This document shows, piece after piece, positions 60,706-64,000 of a stretch of 64,000 bases of DNA (the first letter of the stretch is position 1; every line of letters begins with the position of its first letter). The stretch covers positions 124,001 through 188,000 of the forward strand of contig NC_011959.1 in the NCBI RefSeq assembly GCF_000021685.1. The letters are read 5' to 3'. This DNA is from Thermomicrobium roseum DSM 5159 (lineage in GTDB: Bacteria > Chloroflexota > Chloroflexia > Thermomicrobiales > Thermomicrobiaceae). The notes beneath the pieces are model-generated. The model ran no database searches, was not told the DNA's origin, and was given only the letters and a program-made list of their open reading frames with translations. Made by a program: the position numbers and the translations under genes.

Positions 60706-61503
60706 ATGAGGACGATGGCGACGGTGCGGCAGGTGGCAGTGGCGGCAGCACTCTCCGCTGGCCGGTTGTTGCGCGAACGGCTCGGGCGGGTCCGCGAGAT
60801 CCGCTACAAGGGAGCGGTCAACCTGGTGACCGAAGTGGATATCGCCAGCGAACGACTGATCGTGGAAACGATCCAGGCAGCCTTCCCCGAGCACGCGTTC
60901 TTCACCGAGGAAGGAACGGGCAGTGCGTCGCTGGATGCGCCCGCGCTCTGGGTCATCGATCCCCTTGATGGGACGACCAACTATGCTCACGGGTACCCGA
61001 TGTTTTGTGTCTCGATCGCGTTTCTCTGCGAGGGAGAGCCGGAGTTTGCGGTCGTGTACCAGCCAGTTCTGGACGAGCTGTTCATCGCTGAGCGAGGGGT
61101 GGGAGCATTTTTGAACGGGGAGCGGCTCCGCGTTTCCCAGCATGCGGATCTGCATAGCGCGCTCTTGGCGACTGGTTTCCCGTACGATCGCGAGCGACGA
61201 CGCGAGGCCCTCGCTGCTTTCGCACGCTTCACGCTGACGGCTCGGGCAGTGCGGCGAGACGGGAGCGCAGCTTTGAACCTCGCCTACGTTGCTGCTGGCC
61301 GTTTCGATGGTTTTTGGGAGCAGGAACTTTCCCCGTGGGATACAGCAGCGGGAACGCTCCTGGTCACCGAAGCTGGCGGGCGCGTGACTGATTACGATGG
61401 GCAACCGTATCGACTGACCCAGGGCACCTGTGTCGCGTCGAACGGGCTCATCCACGACGCGATGTTGGACCTGATCCGTCGCGACGATCGAGGTGGTGCG
61501 TGA
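60706..61503 (+). CDS. inositol monophosphatase family protein
   Basis: 265 residues. The metal sites are NLVTEVDIASERLI, FFTEEGTG and the signature WVIDPLDGTTNYAHGYPMF, with a C-terminal ELSPWDTAAGTLLVTEAGGR. All are SuhB/IMPase motifs. It removes phosphate from inositol-1-phosphate or a related sugar phosphate in the cytoplasm. It starts 4 bases after tsaD and its stop overlaps the next start. Confidence 0.92.
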   Translation: MRTMATVRQVAVAAALSAGRLLRERLGRVREIRYKGAVNLVTEVDIASERLIVETIQAAFPEHAFFTEEGTGSASLDAPALWVIDPLDGTTNYAHGYPMFCVSIAFLCEGEPEFAVVYQPVLDELFIAERGVGAFLNGERLRVSQHADLHSALLATGFPYDRERRREALAAFARFTLTARAVRRDGSAALNLAYVAAGRFDGFWEQELSPWDTAAGTLLVTEAGGRVTDYDGQPYRLTQGTCVASNGLIHDAMLDLIRRDDRGGA

Positions 61504-62459
61504 CGACCGAGCCTACTGTCCTCATCACTTCACGCCGCTTTCTCGAACACGAAACCGGCGATCATCCTGAGCGTCCAGCTCGCTTGGAAGCCATTCTGCA
61601 GTTGCTCGAGCGGACAGGGCGGCTCGACAACCGTCCGGTTATCGAGCCGGATCCGGCGGACGAGGAAACGATCGCGCTCATCCATGATCGAGCGTATATC
61701 GTGGAACTGCGGGAGTTCGCGGCACGGGGCGGAGGCTGGCTCGATGCCGATACCATTGTTTCTCCGCGCTCGTTCGAAGTAGCGCGACTCGCCGTCGGTG
61801 CGGTCGTGCAGGCGGTCGAATCGGTGTTGTCCGGGCAAGCGAGGCGAGTCTTCGCCTTGATTCGCCCGCCGGGCCATCATGCCGAACCGGAGCGCGGGAT
61901 GGGCTTTTGCCTCTTCAACAACATCGCGGTCGCCGCACAGTATGCCCTGGAGCGGTACGGCTTGCGCCGAATCGCGATCATCGACTGGGACGTCCATCAC
62001 GGCAACGGCACGCAGGCAGCGTTTTATCGAACGGATCGGGTGTTTTTCGTCTCGCTTCACCAGTGGCCGCTCTACCCGGGTACTGGCCGGGCAGAGGAGA
62101 TCGGTGAGGGGCCCGGGCGCGGCTATACGCTCAACATTCCGCTCGCACCGGGCAGCGACGACCAGGTGTATCTCGCGGCGTTCGCCAACGAGATCGAGCC
62201 CCGCCTGGCGGCCTACCGACCGGAACTCGTCATGGTGTCAGCGGGGTACGACGCGCACTATGCCGACCCGTTGGCAGCGATGGCCGTGACCGAGCACGGT
62301 TTCGCTGCGATGGCGTCACAAGTCCGCGCGATCGCGGAGGTCTGGTGTGACGGGCGGCTCGTTCTCGCTCTGGAGGGTGGTTACAATCTGAGCGCGCTCG
62401 CCTCGAGCGTTGCGGCAACCCTCGATGCGCTCGACACAGATGGTCGAGCTGAACGCTGA
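61500..62459 (+). CDS. histone deacetylase-like amidohydrolase (AcuC/acetylpolyamine amidohydrolase type)
   Basis: 319 residues from GTG 61500. It has the zinc-deacetylase blocks GDHPERPARLEAI, RPPGHHAEPERGMGFCLFNN with tandem catalytic His, IIDWDVHHGNGTQAAFY with metal ligands, and VMVSAGYDAHYADPLA. Members deacetylate polyamines, acetoin-pathway enzymes or other acetyl-lysine substrates. It follows the inositol phosphatase and precedes hisH; the reason for that position is unclear. Confidence 0.92.
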   Translation: MTTEPTVLITSRRFLEHETGDHPERPARLEAILQLLERTGRLDNRPVIEPDPADEETIALIHDRAYIVELREFAARGGGWLDADTIVSPRSFEVARLAVGAVVQAVESVLSGQARRVFALIRPPGHHAEPERGMGFCLFNNIAVAAQYALERYGLRRIAIIDWDVHHGNGTQAAFYRTDRVFFVSLHQWPLYPGTGRAEEIGEGPGRGYTLNIPLAPGSDDQVYLAAFANEIEPRLAAYRPELVMVSAGYDAHYADPLAAMAVTEHGFAAMASQVRAIAEVWCDGRLVLALEGGYNLSALASSVAATLDALDTDGRAER

Positions 62460-62473
62460 TCGTGAGGCGTACC

Positions 62474-63118
62474 ATGGTGATCGTCGTCGTCGATTATGGA
62501 GCCGGCAATCTCGCGAGTGTGGTCAATGCGCTGGAGCGGATCGGCGCACCGGTGATCGTCAGTCGCCATCCCGCACCGCTCGAGCGAGCAGACGGCGTCA
62601 TCGTTCCGGGTGTGGGTGCTGCGGCGGACACGATGCGGCATCTCGAGGAACTTGGGCTCGTGCCGGCTCTCCGTGCCGCAATCGAACGTGGTATTCCCTT
62701 CCTCGGAATCTGCATGGGACTGCAGGTTTTGTTGGAGGTCAGTTACGAGGGAGGTGAGCACCGCTGCCTGGGGATCGTTCCCGGTGTGGTGCGTCGCTTG
62801 CCCGAGGGGATCACTGTTCCCCATATGGGTTGGAACGAGGTCTGGTTGCGCTCTTCTCACCCGCTCTTCGCTGGAATTCCCGATGGGACGGACTTTTACT
62901 TCGTGCACTCCTTCTATGCTGAGCCGAGCGATTCCTCATGGATATTGGGTGAGACCGATTACGGGGTGCGCTTTGCCAGCGTGCTCGCTCGAGACAACGT
63001 CATGGCCACCCAGTTCCATCCGGAGAAGAGCGGGTTCTGGGGGTTGCGGATGCTCGCGAACTTTGTCGATCTCGTCGAACGAACGCGTGGCGGTTTACCG
63101 TTGGAGGCACCGGTGTGA
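62474..63118 (+). CDS. hisH: imidazole glycerol phosphate synthase glutaminase subunit
   Basis: 214 residues from ATG 62474, six bases after GAGG; GTG 62462 is an alternative. VVVDYGAGNLASV is the HisH start, PFLGICMGLQVLLE holds the nucleophile Cys, and MATQFHPEKSGFWGLRML the catalytic His and Glu. The class I glutaminase provides ammonia to HisF. hisA follows with a 4-base overlap. Confidence 0.96.
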   Translation: MVIVVVDYGAGNLASVVNALERIGAPVIVSRHPAPLERADGVIVPGVGAAADTMRHLEELGLVPALRAAIERGIPFLGICMGLQVLLEVSYEGGEHRCLGIVPGVVRRLPEGITVPHMGWNEVWLRSSHPLFAGIPDGTDFYFVHSFYAEPSDSSWILGETDYGVRFASVLARDNVMATQFHPEKSGFWGLRMLANFVDLVERTRGGLPLEAPV

Positions 63119-63849
63119 TCGTCATCCCGGCGATCGATCTCCGCGAAGGGCGTTGCGTCCGCCTCTTCCGGGGTGACTTCGCCCGTGCGACTGTGTACAG
63201 TGACGATCCGATCGAGATGGCACAGCGCTGGGCCTCGGCTGGTGCGCGCTGGCTCCACGTCGTCGATCTCGACGGCGCGCGGCTCGGCCAACCAGTGCAA
63301 CACGAACTCATCGAGCGAGTGATCCGGGCGGTGCCTGACGTCGCGGTACAGGTCGGAGGCGGGGTGCGCACGCTGGATGCGGTCGAACGCCTCCTCGTAG
63401 GTGGTGCGGCCCGAGTCGTGATCGGGACGGCGGCACTGGAGCGCCCGGATATGCTGCGCGAGGCGCTCGCGCGGTTCGGTGTCGAACGAGTGGTCGTCGC
63501 GGTCGATTCTCGTGACGGCTGGGTTGCGACACACGGGTGGGAAACCGTGCAAGCGATCCGGGTGGAAGAGGTGGTCCACCGTGTGGTGCTGCTGGGGGTG
63601 CGGCGGGTACTGGCGACTGATGTGACGCGCGATGGCACGTTGACGCGTCCGAATCTCGAACTGATGGGACGGTTGGCGGCGCTGGGCGTGACGGTGATCG
63701 CTTCCGGCGGGGTGGGAAGTCGATCGGATCTGGAAGCGCTCGCTCGCGTACCGGGTGTCGAAGCAGCCATCGTGGGGCGTGCGCTGTACGAGGGAAGAGT
63801 TCGTTTCGAACGACCGGAGGACTGGGTCATCGGAGCGGAGGCGGCGTGA
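63115..63849 (+). CDS. hisA: ProFAR isomerase HisA
   Basis: 244 residues from GTG 63115. IVIPAIDLREGRCVRLFRGD contains the catalytic Asp of strand 1; VQVGGGVRT and LATDVTRDGTL supply the phosphate sites and second catalytic Asp, and VIASGGVGS follows. It isomerises the ProFAR intermediate of histidine synthesis. It overlaps hisH upstream; hisF is expected to follow outside the window. Confidence 0.96.
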   Translation: MIVIPAIDLREGRCVRLFRGDFARATVYSDDPIEMAQRWASAGARWLHVVDLDGARLGQPVQHELIERVIRAVPDVAVQVGGGVRTLDAVERLLVGGAARVVIGTAALERPDMLREALARFGVERVVVAVDSRDGWVATHGWETVQAIRVEEVVHRVVLLGVRRVLATDVTRDGTLTRPNLELMGRLAALGVTVIASGGVGSRSDLEALARVPGVEAAIVGRALYEGRVRFERPEDWVIGAEAA

Positions 63850-64000
63850 TGGAGCGGCGTCCCGATCAGCCCGACTTCATCCAGCAGGTCCGCGAAGAAG
63901 AGCGCCGCCGTCGCGAGGAAGCGCGCCAGCAGGCGATGCAGAGTCAAGTGGATGAGCTGCGGCATCGTGTGCGGGAGTTGGCGGCTCGGCTCCTGCGGCT
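63849..64000 (+). CDS. coiled-coil protein, 3' end beyond the window
   Basis: An open frame from ATG 63849 overlaps the hisA stop and runs off the end. The 50 visible residues are strongly charged: an Arg/Glu run (REEERRRREEARQQAMQ) followed by heptad-like VDELRHRVRELAARLLR, so a coiled coil. The start's position at the hisA stop supports translation. Function unknown. Confidence 0.6.
   Translation, partial: MERRPDQPDFIQQVREEERRRREEARQQAMQSQVDELRHRVRELAARLLR

Noticed and set aside
59854..61455. 533-codon minus-strand open frame
   Set aside because: It lies antisense to tsaD and the inositol monophosphatase gene and crosses their boundary. Both genes have full catalytic motifs.

Overview
The window is a GC-rich bacterial chromosome segment with frequent GTG starts, strong GGAGG-type ribosome binding sites and long co-directional operons joined by 1-4 base overlaps. 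The gene set is lipoate-dependent sHdr sulfur oxidation, a bacterial translin, a Ski2-like helicase, a two-subunit-type glycine decarboxylase and Tat-type lipoprotein binding proteins. It resembles thermophilic Chloroflexota, probably class Thermomicrobia (Thermomicrobium/Sphaerobacter relatives). That assignment is inference from gene content, not from a marker gene.

Layout. (1) 1-7506, minus strand: an acyl-CoA ligase/thioesterase pair, then an amine-catabolism group made of a Rieske oxygenase of the betaine/carnitine demethylase type, two paralogous FAD amine oxidases, a polyamine-type binding protein and a CoxG-like protein. A PucR-type regulator (7800-9335, plus) is divergent from this group. 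(2) 9642-11131: tRNA-Leu(CAA) with a frameshifted tyrosine integrase at its 3' end, the scar of an integrated element. (3) 11215-21684, minus strand: a nine-gene operon from a consensus-like promoter at 21727-21755. It holds two sugar ABC permeases, a binding protein, a probable D-apionolactonase, a Gfo/Idh/MocA dehydrogenase, a RuBisCO-like protein, a DUF1537 acid-sugar kinase, an ApnO-like oxidoisomerase and a GntR/FCD regulator. Read in order, this is a complete oxidative D-apiose pathway ending in a RuBisCO-like protein. (4) 22125-28910: an aldehyde dehydrogenase scrap beside a perfect palindrome, two small ABM-domain proteins, and two secreted metallophosphoesterases, one a 1617-residue multimodular protein.

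(5) 29163-43044, minus strand: about 18 closely packed genes forming an sHdr-LbpA sulfur-oxidation locus. It runs tusA, two DsrE proteins, a lipoate-binding protein, a thioredoxin-like protein, sHdrC1-B1-A, a fused HdrC-HdrB protein, EtfB-EtfA, a membrane HdrD-like protein, two further lipoate-binding proteins and a lipoate ligase. Sulfur is expected to pass from TusA and DsrE carriers to the Hdr complex, and electrons to lipoate proteins and probably through EtfAB and the membrane Fe-S protein to quinone. Lipoyl synthase and octanoyltransferase genes lie nearby at 49475-51135.

(6) 43677-64000: mostly housekeeping. It includes translin, a ferritin-like protein, glycine dehydrogenase subunit 2, DUF1385-argH-GNAT-lipA-lipB, a helicase divergent from a glycosyltransferase, thiL, an amidase, tsaE-tsaB-rimI-tsaD, an inositol monophosphatase, a histone deacetylase-like hydrolase, hisH-hisA and a cut-off coiled-coil gene.

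No CRISPR array, rRNA, insertion sequence or recognisable riboswitch was found.
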